Origin: Hymenobacter sp. 15J16-1T3B
GTDB taxonomy: Bacteria > Bacteroidota > Bacteroidia > Cytophagales > Hymenobacteraceae
Length of the DNA: 64,000 nt
Reading direction: 5' to 3'
NCBI RefSeq assembly: GCF_020711235.1
Contig: NZ_JAJFAV010000013.1
Span: forward strand, 1 to 64,000
This document shows, one piece after another, positions 17,075 through 25,070 of this stretch. Both the position numbers and the translations under genes were made by a program. The notes under the pieces were generated by a model. It made no database searches, was not told the DNA's origin, and was given only the letters and a program-made list of their open reading frames with translations. The stretch's first letter is position 1. Every line of letters starts with the position of its first letter.

Positions 17075-17107
17075 TTTGCTAACGAACGTTAGGAACCAGT
17101 ATATTTG
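17075..17107 (+). promoter_or_regulatory. tetR promoter with palindromic operator
   Basis: TTTG (17075-17078), 21 bases, then TATATTTG (17100-17107) form a complete Bacteroidota promoter. Inside the spacer lies the palindrome CTAACG-AA-CGTTAG (17079-17092), placed where a bound dimer would block RNA polymerase. Autorepression by the TetR protein encoded next is the simplest reading. Confidence 0.75.
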
Positions 17108-17125
17108 ATGGCTGTTACGCCTCCC

Positions 17126-17731
17126 ATGGAATCCACCACGCCCACCCTTTCCCGCAAAGCCCAAATCGACCAGACGGCCACCGCGCTGTTTCGGCAACGC
17201 GGCTACGCGGCCACCAGCATGCGCGAGCTGGCGGCGGCCCTGGGCATCGAAGCCGGCAGCATTTACTCGCACATCCGCTCCAAGGAAGAGTTGCTGCACC
17301 GCATCTGCTTCCGGGTAGCCGATGAGTTTATGGCGGGCCTGCGCACCGCCACTGTCGACGACCTAGCCCCCGCCGCCGTGCACCTGCGCCGCGCCATCGA
17401 CAGCCACGTACGCGTGCTCATCCGCGACACCGACGCCTCGGCCGTGTTTCTGCACGAGTGGCGCCACCTGAGCGAGCCGGCCCTGTCGGAGTTCGTACAG
17501 CTGCAGCGCGGCTACGAAGCGGCTTTCCGCGACATGATTGCCCGCGGCGTGGCCGACGGTGCCCTGCGCACCCCCGACCCCGCGTTTGCCACGCTCACGC
17601 TTTTTGCCAGCCTTACTTGGTTGCCCAACTGGTACCGCCCCGACGGCAAACTGAATCCCGACCAGATTGCCGAACGCCTCACCGACCAGTTGTTGGGCGG
17701 CTTGGCCACCGGTGACCACCTCCCAACCTGA
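17126..17731 (+). CDS. TetR/AcrR family transcriptional regulator
   Basis: The 201-residue protein has an N-terminal TetR DNA-binding domain: ARxQID-like helix, ALFRQRGYAATSMRELAAAL, then GIEAGSIYSHIRSKEELL. The ligand-binding half contains DASAVFLHEWRHLSEPALSE and TLTLFASLTWLPNWYRPDGK, as in fatty-acid/acyl-CoA-type TetR regulators, but the ligand cannot be read from sequence. Two in-frame ATGs exist at 17108 and 17126. The first overlaps the end of the -7 element, so 17126 is chosen. A palindrome in the promoter suggests autoregulation. No transporter or fatty-acid operon is adjacent; the nearest gene is the divergent lipoprotein. Confidence 0.9.
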   Translation: MESTTPTLSRKAQIDQTATALFRQRGYAATSMRELAAALGIEAGSIYSHIRSKEELLHRICFRVADEFMAGLRTATVDDLAPAAVHLRRAIDSHVRVLIRDTDASAVFLHEWRHLSEPALSEFVQLQRGYEAAFRDMIARGVADGALRTPDPAFATLTLFASLTWLPNWYRPDGKLNPDQIAERLTDQLLGGLATGDHLPT

Positions 17732-17824
17732 GCGCAGCGGGGCCCCCGGATGAGCATTCCCCCCTGCTTTTCCCCGTTAGCCGGGTGCCCTGCTGCTGCT
17801 CTCGTCGCATTTCCCTGTTCCCCG

Positions 17825-17868
17825 TTCATGCCGCTCCGCCGTCCCACGCGGGGCGGCATGAATTTTTT
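17825..17868 (+). terminator. Terminator in the tetR-lipoprotein gap
   Basis: TTCATGCCGC and GCGGCATGAA pair across a GC-rich loop and are followed by TTTTTTT. It lies 94 bases after the tetR stop. Nothing else was found in the gap 17732-17990. Confidence 0.75.
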
Positions 17869-17990
17869 TGGGACTCGTCCGCTGGTTGTCCGGGCCTTGG
17901 CTGCCACCTTCGGGGCGGCCGGGCCTGAAATTTGCGGTTTTTCCGCTGTCCCGGGAATATCCACTCCCGCTCCTGCGTTTGATGGCTACC

Positions 17991-18581
17991 ATGCGTAAAC
18001 TGCTGTTTTATTTCCCGCTGCTGGTCTTGCTGGCAGCCGCTTCCTGCCGCAAAACCGGCGACAACGTCGTCGTAGATCCTACTTCCCCGGCCGCTGCCCA
18101 AGCCCAGCTGGCGGTGCTGCGCGACACGGTCAATGTGCGCTGGCAGCGCATGATTGACAGCGACAACCAGAAACTGGTGGCCACCACCGCCGTGCTGCAA
18201 ACGCTCAAGCAACTGCCCGGCACCGACAAAACCCAGGCCGATCAGTTGCGTGCCGCCAACGACCAGCTGCTGGGCCTGCGCTACGACCAGAAAACCATGG
18301 CTGAGTCGGCCAAAATCGACGCGTACGACAACGCCCAGACCCAGGTGCTCAACGCCGTGTACGATTTGGCCCGGCCCCAGCTGGAGCGCAGCCAGGACGT
18401 GCAAGCCCTGACCGAAACCATCAAAGAGGCTGATAGCCAAGTTATCGGCTTTCGGGTGCGCTACGACCAAGCGGCCAAGAAATACAACCAGTACCTGCAG
18501 TTGCACGGCGCCACGCTCAAGAAAGCGGGCCGCAAGTACTCCAATCTGCAGCCCTTGCCGCTGTTCGAGTTGCAGCCTTAA
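17991..18581 (+). CDS. Coiled-coil lipoprotein, LemA-like ending
   Basis: The 196-residue protein starts at the ATG at 17991 (an ATG at 17982 would add three residues). The signal ends with the lipobox LAAASC. The mature part is almost wholly helical: NVRWQRMIDSDNQKLVATTA, then ADQLRAANDQLLGLRYDQKT, then QVIGFRVRYDQAAKKYNQYL. Its end, YSNLQPLPLFELQP, is like the end of LemA proteins, where helices are followed by a short FxPLPxF-type tail. LemA proteins are membrane-anchored helical bundles; here the anchor would be lipid. Function is unknown. A terminator follows directly, so it is monocistronic. Confidence 0.7.
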   Translation: MRKLLFYFPLLVLLAAASCRKTGDNVVVDPTSPAAAQAQLAVLRDTVNVRWQRMIDSDNQKLVATTAVLQTLKQLPGTDKTQADQLRAANDQLLGLRYDQKTMAESAKIDAYDNAQTQVLNAVYDLARPQLERSQDVQALTETIKEADSQVIGFRVRYDQAAKKYNQYLQLHGATLKKAGRKYSNLQPLPLFELQP

Positions 18582-18598
18582 CCGGTACCGAATGCAGT

Positions 18599-18640
18599 GT
18601 GAAAAAGCCCGCAGCCTCTGCTGCGGGCTTTTTCGGTTTT
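18599..18640 (+). terminator. Rho-independent terminator
   Basis: GAAAAAGCCCGCAG and CTGCGGGCTTTTTC form a 14-bp stem followed by GGTTTTT. Confidence 0.9.
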
Positions 18641-18710
18641 TAGCCCCAGCACGGTGCAACCTTACACCCCGTCTTACGCCTCCTGCTGGTATAGTTAACC
18701 CGTTTGTCTT

Positions 18711-19025
18711 ATGCGACGCCTGCATTTTCTGCTCGTTTTGGCCGTCTTCGTTCCGCTGGCATTCGGCTGCCAGGACGACCAGGACGCTCCCAACCCCGAC
18801 TGCAAAACCGCCGCCACCATCCGCGACCTGACCGGATTCGACGGCTGCGGCTTCGTGCTTGAACTCAGCAACGGCCAGCGTTTGGAGCCGCACGGCCCCC
18901 TGTGGCAGAACTACGCCAAGCACGACGGCGAGCGGGTGACCATCAGCTACGTCAGCGCGCCAACTCCCAGCATCTGCATGGTGGGCGAAGGCGTGACCCT
19001 CAACTGCATTCAGCAGATGAACTAG
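18711..19025 (+). CDS. Small lipoprotein, paralogue of the next gene
   Basis: The 104-residue protein has a lipoprotein signal ending LAFGC. The mature part holds TIRDLTGFDGCGFVLELSNG followed by QRLEPHGPLWQNY, RVTISYVSAP and an end GEGVTLNCIQQMN. The layout (xxGCGFVLEL, G..LxP...W, VxISY, TLxCI) is shared with the next gene, indicating tandem duplication. Four Cys in the mature part (DC, GC, IC, NC) may form two disulfides. No family name is recognised. Confidence 0.8.
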   Translation: MRRLHFLLVLAVFVPLAFGCQDDQDAPNPDCKTAATIRDLTGFDGCGFVLELSNGQRLEPHGPLWQNYAKHDGERVTISYVSAPTPSICMVGEGVTLNCIQQMN

Positions 19026-19084
19026 GCCGCTGCGCTTTTCGCCGCTGCTTTATTGCGTCATTTATTCATCCCTGCCCAACTGCC

Positions 19085-19426
19085 ATGCGTCCGTTTTTGC
19101 CGTTGCTTGCCGCCGTTACCAGCGCCCTACTTACGAGTTGCGAGCTGTGTAACGACCCGATGGAACCCGAACCGGCGTGCGCCACCCCGGCTACGGTGCG
19201 TTACCCCATCTGCAACGTGGCCAATTGTCCCGAGCACCCCATTCTGCTCGTGCTCAACGACGGCAAGGAACTGCGCCCCTTCGGCGGGGAGTGGGACGCC
19301 TTTCAGGCCACTTACCCCAGCGCGCTGCCTGAGCAAGTGCTGATTTCCTACAAGCCCGAAGTCACGCCGGCTGTGCATACCTGGCAAAACGCTACGCTCA
19401 CCTGCATCAGCACCGTGGCAGAATAA
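19085..19426 (+). CDS. Small lipoprotein, paralogue of the previous gene
   Basis: The 113-residue protein starts at the ATG at 19085, and the signal ends ALLTSC. The mature part contains NVANCPEHPILLVLNDGKEL, RPFGGEWDAF, PEQVLISYKPEV and TWQNATLTCISTVAE. It aligns with the preceding protein in the G(K/R)xLxP..W, V.ISY and TL(T/N)CI segments. The two genes lie in tandem 59 bp apart and end at a shared bidirectional terminator. The role is unknown; small disulfide-rich lipoproteins often act in the periplasm or at the surface. Confidence 0.8.
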   Translation: MRPFLPLLAAVTSALLTSCELCNDPMEPEPACATPATVRYPICNVANCPEHPILLVLNDGKELRPFGGEWDAFQATYPSALPEQVLISYKPEVTPAVHTWQNATLTCISTVAE

Positions 19427-19437
19427 CAACCTGATTT

Positions 19438-19485
19438 AAAGCAAGAAGCCCCGGCTGAACGACTCCAGCCGGGGCTTCTTGCTTT
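19438..19485. terminator. Bidirectional terminator
   Basis: A 20-bp perfect stem AAAGCAAGAAGCCCCGGCTG with its complement has an 8-base loop and lies between convergent genes. Confidence 0.9.
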
Positions 19486-19498
19486 ATAGGGTATCGGC

Positions 19499-21241
19499 CT
19501 ACAGCTGGGCCATTTCCGCGTGCACAAAATCGGCCAGGGTGCGCAGGTAATCGGTGCTGAAGTCAAAGCGGATGCCGGCGGCCTGGTAAATCTCGCCGAT
19601 GGTGGCGGTGTAACCCAGGGCCAGGGCGCGCTTGTAGGCTTCAAGGCCGGCCTGCGGATCGAGGCGGAAATTGCGCCACACGGCAATGGCCCCGAGCTGG
19701 GCCATGGCGTACTCGATGTAGTAGAAGGGCACTTCGTAGAGGTGTAGCTGCTTCTGCCAGAGCCAAGGCTTGTAGCCTTCCAGCCCTTTCCAGCTCACGG
19801 TGCGCTGGTTGAACTCGTCGAAGATTTCCGTCCAGCGCTGCTGACGCTGCTCCGAGGTGTGCGCCGGGTTTTCGTACACCCAGTGCTGGAATTTGTCGAT
19901 GGTGGCCACCCACGGGAACGTCTCCAACACCGATTCCAAGTGAGTTTTCTTGGCCCGGCGCAGCTCATCGGCGTCGGTGAAGAACACGTCCCAGTAGTCC
20001 ATGGAAATCAGCTCCATCGACATGGAGGCCAGTTCGGCTACCTCGCTCGGCGGATGCTTGTCGGCGCCCATGGGCAGGCGGCGCGTCAGGAAGGAGTGTA
20101 CGGCGTGGCCGCCCTCGTGCAGCATCGTAATGACGTCGCGCAAGGAGGACGTAGCGTTCATGAAGATGAACGGTACACCGGTTTCGTCGAGCGGGTAGTT
20201 GTAGCCGCCCGGCGCCTTGCCCTTGCGCGACTCCAGGTCGAGGTGGCCCATGTCGCGCATGGTGGTGAGGCAGTCCCCGAGGAAGGGGTCGAGGCGCTGG
20301 AAGACGGTAATGGTCTTTTCCAGCAGCTCCTGCCCGGTTTCGAAGGGCCGCATGGGCGCTTTGCCGGAAGGGTCGACGTCGAGGTCCCAGGGGCGCAGCT
20401 CGGGCAGGGCTAGGTCCTGGCGCCGCTCCAAATCCAGCTCGTCGATGAGCGGCACCACGGTTTCGCGGATGGCGCGGTGGAAGGCAAAGCAGTCCTCGGG
20501 CGTGTAATCGAAGCGGCCGAGGGCGGCAAACATGTAGTCGCGGAAATTGCTGAAGTCCGCGTTGCGGGCCATCTGGTCGCGCAGGCCGATGAGCTGGGTG
20601 AAGAGCAGGTCGAGCTTTTGCGCGTCCTGCACGCGGCGGTCCTGAATGGCCTGCCAGGCCTGTTCCCGCTTGGCGCGGTCGGTGTCCTTGAGACGGTCGG
20701 CGGCGCGTTGCAGGGTCATTTCCTCGCCGTCGAGGGTCACCGTCATGGCGCCCACCGTGGCGGCGTACTCCTGCTGCTTGGTGCTGATTTCCGTCTTGAG
20801 CGGAATGTTCTGCTCGCGGTAGATTTCCAGGGCCCGGCGCACGGAGCGCAGGAAAATGCGGTATTTCTGCTGGTCCAGCTCGCCGGCGTAGGGCGAGGCC
20901 ACCAGCTTTTCGTTCAGGGCGTGGTCGTAGGGCGCCACTTTGGGCTCAATCTCGCTGACGAAGTACTGAAACGCCTCGGCGCGGGCGGCATCCTGGGTGT
21001 CGCAGGTCATGCGGATATAGCGCCAGGCCAGGTCTTCGCTGAGCACGGCCTCCAGCTCGGAACGGTCGAGCAACCACTGCTCCAGCGCGGCGCCGGAGCC
21101 AACGGCCCGGTCACGCAGCTCGATAAAGTAGGGTTCGATGGTCGCCCAATCGGTGACGGTGAAAGCCTCGGGCAGGTAGTGCCGGGCCGGCCGGTTGGGC
21201 GAAGTAACGTCGGCGGAAATTTCCAGAGGAGAAGAAAGCAT
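19499..21241 (-). CDS. M3 family oligoendopeptidase (PepF-like)
   Basis: The 580-residue zinc metallopeptidase hydrolyses short peptides, probably in the cytosol as there is no signal peptide. The active site is HEGGH at residues 375-379 (MLHEGGHAVHSFL), with the third zinc ligand Glu in SEVAELASMSMELIS. Further family landmarks are GKAPGGYNYPLDETGVPFIF, FQHWVYENPAHTSEQRQQRW and YIEYAMAQLGAIAVWRNF. The length fits M3B peptidases of the PepF type. The start is the ATG at 21241. It is monocistronic and convergent with the lipoprotein pair. Confidence 0.92.
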   Translation of the reverse strand: MLSSPLEISADVTSPNRPARHYLPEAFTVTDWATIEPYFIELRDRAVGSGAALEQWLLDRSELEAVLSEDLAWRYIRMTCDTQDAARAEAFQYFVSEIEPKVAPYDHALNEKLVASPYAGELDQQKYRIFLRSVRRALEIYREQNIPLKTEISTKQQEYAATVGAMTVTLDGEEMTLQRAADRLKDTDRAKREQAWQAIQDRRVQDAQKLDLLFTQLIGLRDQMARNADFSNFRDYMFAALGRFDYTPEDCFAFHRAIRETVVPLIDELDLERRQDLALPELRPWDLDVDPSGKAPMRPFETGQELLEKTITVFQRLDPFLGDCLTTMRDMGHLDLESRKGKAPGGYNYPLDETGVPFIFMNATSSLRDVITMLHEGGHAVHSFLTRRLPMGADKHPPSEVAELASMSMELISMDYWDVFFTDADELRRAKKTHLESVLETFPWVATIDKFQHWVYENPAHTSEQRQQRWTEIFDEFNQRTVSWKGLEGYKPWLWQKQLHLYEVPFYYIEYAMAQLGAIAVWRNFRLDPQAGLEAYKRALALGYTATIGEIYQAAGIRFDFSTDYLRTLADFVHAEMAQL

Positions 21242-21343
21242 GGGCTAGGGTGCGGCGGGCGGGAGGTTGGAACCTATATGCTACGCAGAAGCGGCGCAAA
21301 AGACGGGAATGCGGCGCAAAAAATTAACCGGCGCGCCGCCTAG

Positions 21344-22516
21344 TTAGTCAATCTCGATGACCACGTCGTCGGTGAGCGGGTGGCCCACGCACATGAGCAC
21401 GTAGCCCTGCTGAATTTCGCGGTCCGACAGGCCTTCGCGCTCGTCGAGGTGCACCTTGCCGGTGAGGCATTTGCCGCGGCAAGCCGTGCAGAGGCCGGCC
21501 TGGCAGCTGTAGGGCAGGTCGATGTCCTGGTCGAGGGCGGCCTCCAGCATGGTCTGATTGGGCTGCACTTCCACCACGTACTCGGTGCCTTCGTACTGGA
21601 TGGTAACCTTGCGGGCCGAAATTTCATCCTTGTCGTCGGCCATAACGGTGCCGTGGCCCTCGGGCTGGGCCGCGGCGGCTTCGGCCGAATCGGCGGAGGC
21701 CACGAAACTCTCGCGGCGGATGCGGTCGGCGGGCACGCCGAGCAGCTCCAGGGCCGCTTTGGCTTCGGCCATCATGCCCTCGGGGCCGCACATGTAATAC
21801 TCGGCCTGGGCGGGCGCGGTTTGCCAGCGCTGTTCGAGCACCCGCAGCAGCATGGTGCGGTTCAGGCGGCCGGTGTGCTGGTGCTCGGCCGCGGGCTGCG
21901 GCGCCGAGGAGCCGCCACCGAACAGGCGGCCCAGCAGCCCGCCCCCGCTCTTGGCGGCTTGCTTGGGCTGGCTGAACACGTGCTCCACCTCGAAACGGCC
22001 GGCGTACTGCTGCTCCAGCTGCTTGAGCTGCTCGCGGAAAATCACCGTGTCCTCGTTGCGGTTGCCGTACACGAGCAGCACCTGGCTCTGCGGTTCCTGC
22101 TGCAGCACCGTTTTGAGAATCGACATCAGCGGGGTGATGCCCGAGCCGGCGCCGATAAGCACCAGCTGCCGGGCCGTCTGCGGGTTGGCTTCGAGGGTGA
22201 AGTTGCCCAGCGGGGCCATGGCCTCGATGGTCTGGCCCACGCGCACCGTGTCGAGCAGGTGGTTGCTGACCAGGCCGCCGGGCACGCGCTTCACTGTCAC
22301 GGAAAGGCGCGGGGCATCGGCGGGGGTGCTGCTGAGCGAGTACGAGCGGCGCTCGGGCCGCTTGCCGCTGCCGCAGGGCACGATGAGGGTCAGGAACTGG
22401 CCCGGCTGGCTGGGCACGGGCTGCCGGTCGGCGCGTTCGAGGTGAATGGTGATGGCGTCGGCGGTTTCGCGGGTCAGCTCGACGACGGTCAGCGTCAGGT
22501 AAGGACTGGTGCTCAT
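21344..22516 (-). CDS. PaaE-like ferredoxin/flavin oxidoreductase
   Basis: The 390-residue protein has an FAD-binding domain (RRSYSLSS near residue 56, then GGLVSNHLLD) and an NAD(P) domain (LVLIGAGSGITPLMSILKTV; YYMCGPEGMM). A C-terminal plant-type 2Fe-2S ferredoxin has the cluster motif CQAGLCTACRGKC and a later Cys in LMCVGHP. This order matches the reductase PaaE of phenylacetyl-CoA epoxidase. No other paa genes are near, so here it is best called a PaaE-type electron-transfer flavoprotein with unknown partner. Many Bacteroidota carry such a stand-alone copy. A glycine/alanine-rich insert (GGGLLGRLFGGGSS) interrupts the NAD domain. The start is the ATG at 22516. Confidence 0.88.
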   Translation of the reverse strand: MSTSPYLTLTVVELTRETADAITIHLERADRQPVPSQPGQFLTLIVPCGSGKRPERRSYSLSSTPADAPRLSVTVKRVPGGLVSNHLLDTVRVGQTIEAMAPLGNFTLEANPQTARQLVLIGAGSGITPLMSILKTVLQQEPQSQVLLVYGNRNEDTVIFREQLKQLEQQYAGRFEVEHVFSQPKQAAKSGGGLLGRLFGGGSSAPQPAAEHQHTGRLNRTMLLRVLEQRWQTAPAQAEYYMCGPEGMMAEAKAALELLGVPADRIRRESFVASADSAEAAAAQPEGHGTVMADDKDEISARKVTIQYEGTEYVVEVQPNQTMLEAALDQDIDLPYSCQAGLCTACRGKCLTGKVHLDEREGLSDREIQQGYVLMCVGHPLTDDVVIEID

Positions 22517-22796
22517 GCGGTTCTCGGCCGGCCGCAGCCGGCGCACGAAAACTTAAGGTTCGGGAAGGGGAAAACGGCTCCGCGGCCCAAGGGGCGGCGG
22601 GACTGCAAAATACGGGAAAAGCCGGCGAAGGGTGGCTTCGCCGGGCTGACGAAAGGGTTACGGCCGGGTTAGCGGCCCTGCCGAAGCCGGCTGCCCCGCG
22701 CCGCAACGAAATGCGTCGACCAAGTAAAGTATTTTCCCGCCGGCTGCGTCGACCCCGAAGCCCCCTTGCCCCTGCCCGCCTTACCGAGCTACGTCT

Positions 22797-24080
22797 ATGG
22801 AGCACCTTTCCGCCCCGCCCCCGGCCTTCACCGGCTACCAAAAATTCCTGATTGCCGTGCTGGCCCTGCTGCAGTTCACGGTTATTCTCGACTTCATGGT
22901 GTTGTCGCCGCTGGGCGACGCGCTGATGAAGTCCCTGCAGATTGCGCCCGCCCGCTTCAGCCTGGTGGTATCGGCCTACGCGTTCAGCGCGGGGGCGGCC
23001 GGCCTGCTCACGGCGGGCTTTGCCGACCGCTTCGACCGCAAAAAGCTCCTGCTATTCTTCTACGCCGGCTTCACCCTCGGCACGCTGGGCTGCGGCTTGG
23101 CCACGAGCTACCCACTGCTGCTGGCCGCGCGGGTGGTGGCGGGGCTGTTTGGCGGCGTCATCGGCTCAATCTCCCTGGCCATCATCGCCGACGAGTTTGC
23201 CGTGCACCAGCGCGGGCGGGTGATGGGCGTGGTGCAGATGGCTTTTGCCGCCAGCCAAGTGCTGGGCATTCCGCTGAGCCTGTACCTGGCCAACCGCTGG
23301 GACTGGCACGCGCCTTTTCTGCTGATTGTGGGCCTTGCGTTGGTGATTGGCGCGGCCGTGTGGCTGCGCATGCGCCCCGTCGACGGGCACCTGCGGCTGC
23401 AAACGGGCACCAACGCCTTTGCCCACCTCTGGCACACCGTCAGCACGCCCAGCTACCAGACGGGCTTTCTGGCCATAGCGTTTCTGGCCGTGGGCGGCTT
23501 TCTGCTCATGCCCTTCGGCAGCGCGTTTCTGATCAACAACGTGCACATCCCGCCGGCGCAGCTCCCGCTGATTTACCTGTGCACCGGCTGCGCCTCGCTG
23601 CTCATCATGCCCGTCATCGGCCGCCTGAGCGACCGGTTCAGCAAGTTTCACCTGTTCACCGCGGGCTCGGTGCTGGCCCTGATTACGGTGCTGATTTATA
23701 CCCACATCGGCCCGACGCCGCTCTGGCAGGTAGTGGCCTTGAACGTGGTCATGTTCATGGGCATCATGAGCCGCATGGTGCCGGCTACCGCCCTGAACAC
23801 CAGCGTGCCGGAGCCCCAGGACCGCGGCGCCTACATGAGCGTGACGGCCTCGCTGCAGCAGGTGAGCGGCGGGCTGGCGGCCGTGGGTGCCGGCTTGGTG
23901 GTGACGCAGGCCACCAGCCACAGCCCACTGGTGCACTACAACTGGCTGGGCTACATGGCCTGCGTGGTGTTCGTGGGGTGCATGCTGCTGGTGTACCGCG
24001 TCAGCCGCTTGGTGGACCGCAAGCAGGCCGCCGCCGGGCCGGTACCTGCTCCCGCGCCGGTAGCCGCGCTGGCCGAGTAA
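22797..24080 (+). CDS. MFS transporter
   Basis: The 427-residue membrane protein has about twelve hydrophobic segments. Landmarks of the drug/arabinose-efflux type are DFMVLSPLGDAL in helix 1, GFADRFDRKKLLLFFYAGF in the loop 2-3 signature, GVIGSISLAIIADEF in helix 4, and ALNTSVPEPQDRGAYMSVTA in the second half. It is likely an exporter of small molecules driven by proton motive force; the substrate cannot be told. The next gene starts 38 bp downstream, so the two may be co-transcribed. The start is the ATG at 22797. Confidence 0.9.
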   Translation: MEHLSAPPPAFTGYQKFLIAVLALLQFTVILDFMVLSPLGDALMKSLQIAPARFSLVVSAYAFSAGAAGLLTAGFADRFDRKKLLLFFYAGFTLGTLGCGLATSYPLLLAARVVAGLFGGVIGSISLAIIADEFAVHQRGRVMGVVQMAFAASQVLGIPLSLYLANRWDWHAPFLLIVGLALVIGAAVWLRMRPVDGHLRLQTGTNAFAHLWHTVSTPSYQTGFLAIAFLAVGGFLLMPFGSAFLINNVHIPPAQLPLIYLCTGCASLLIMPVIGRLSDRFSKFHLFTAGSVLALITVLIYTHIGPTPLWQVVALNVVMFMGIMSRMVPATALNTSVPEPQDRGAYMSVTASLQQVSGGLAAVGAGLVVTQATSHSPLVHYNWLGYMACVVFVGCMLLVYRVSRLVDRKQAAAGPVPAPAPVAALAE

Positions 24081-24118
24081 CTTCGCGCCGCCGCGCTGCC
24101 ACTTCATTAGTCCTTTCC

Positions 24119-24820
24119 GTGTCCGAAACGCCCCTTTCCGCCCTGCTCCGCCGCCACGCCGCCGATTTCGGCCCGGTGCTGCCCGTCGACCTCAATGCGG
24201 CCGATGTTGCCCGCCTCGATTTTACCGCCGCCAACCCGCGCCTCGCTGCGGCCGACCTGCGCGACACCGTCGCCTTCGACCAGCTGGTGCACGAGCTGCT
24301 GCGGGCCGAGCAGGCCCGCATCGGCGTGGGCGGCTACCTCGAAAACCGCGTTATCTACCGCCGCAGCCCCGGCCTGTTCGGCGACCCGGCTGTGCCCGCC
24401 CGCTCCCTGCACCTGGGCGTCGACGTGTGGCTGCCGGCCGGCACGCCGGTGCTGGCCCCGCTGCCTGCCACCGTGCACAGCCTGGCCGACAACGACAACT
24501 TCGGTGACTACGGCCCCACCGTTATCCTGCAGCACGAGCTGGAAGGCGTCACTTTCTACTCGCTCTACGGCCACCTCAGCCGCCGGGAAGTAGCCGAGCT
24601 GCGCGAGGGGCGGCCGCTGGCGCAAGGCCAAGCCTTTGCTACCGTCGGGCCCTGGCCGGAAAACGGCGACTGGCCCCCGCACCTGCACTTTCAGCTCATG
24701 GCCGACCTGCAGGGCCGCCGCGGCGACTTCCCCGGCGTGGCCTTGCCGGAGGAGCGGGACTACTGGGCCGCGCTCTGCCCCGACCCCAACCTAGTGCTGC
24801 AGAGCCGCTGGCTGAGCTAG
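24119..24820 (+). CDS. M23 (LytM) family metallopeptidase
   Basis: The 233-residue protein begins with GTG at 24119; no ATG or other good start lies upstream within the frame after the MFS stop. Zinc ligands are visible: LHLGVDVWLPAG (His and Asp) and PPHLHFQL (His-x-His), with FYSLYGHLS between. That is the complete LytM set, so peptidoglycan endopeptidase activity is expected. There is no signal peptide or membrane helix, which is odd for a cell-wall enzyme. Some M23-fold proteins of this short kind are cytosolic and have other roles. It ends just before a bidirectional terminator nested in a REP-like palindrome. Confidence 0.8.
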   Translation: MSETPLSALLRRHAADFGPVLPVDLNAADVARLDFTAANPRLAAADLRDTVAFDQLVHELLRAEQARIGVGGYLENRVIYRRSPGLFGDPAVPARSLHLGVDVWLPAGTPVLAPLPATVHSLADNDNFGDYGPTVILQHELEGVTFYSLYGHLSRREVAELREGRPLAQGQAFATVGPWPENGDWPPHLHFQLMADLQGRRGDFPGVALPEERDYWAALCPDPNLVLQSRWLS

Positions 24821-24858
24821 TCGGCGGCCGGCTATTACTTCTAACGGTAGTGCTGGCA

Positions 24859-25040
24859 GTCATTGCGAGCGAAGCGCGGCAATTGTTCCGCTAGTAGCAC
24901 CGCCGACGCAATCCTTCCTGACCGAAAACAGCAGCGCCCGAAACCGGAGTTTCCGGTTTCGGGCGCTGCTGTTTTAAGTTTCTGCCGGCTGGCTCGTCTT
25001 GCCACTAGAGGAACAATTGCCGCGCTTCGCTCGCAATGAC
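24859..25040. repeat. REP-like inverted repeat flanking a terminator
   Basis: Perfect 31-base arms (24859-24889 and 25010-25040) start GTCATTGCGAGCGAAGCGCG. Similarity continues another ten bases inward with two mismatches. This is the CATTGCGAGCGAAGC type of bacterial repetitive extragenic palindrome. A 50-base terminator hairpin sits in the middle. Confidence 0.85.
24925..24975. terminator. Bidirectional terminator inside the REP-like repeat
   Basis: A stem of more than 20 bp, AAAACAGCAGCGCCCGAAAC with its complement and a short loop, has A and T tracts on the two sides. It serves the convergent M23 and permease genes. Confidence 0.9.
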
Positions 25041-25070
25041 GGCCTAGCGGGTTGTTTTCAAGGCACCTAT

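Noticed and set aside
22766-24118. Long frame joining the MFS region to the M23 gene
   Set aside because: Before 24119 it is the shadow of the MFS gene, whose own frame shows clear transmembrane and signature motifs.
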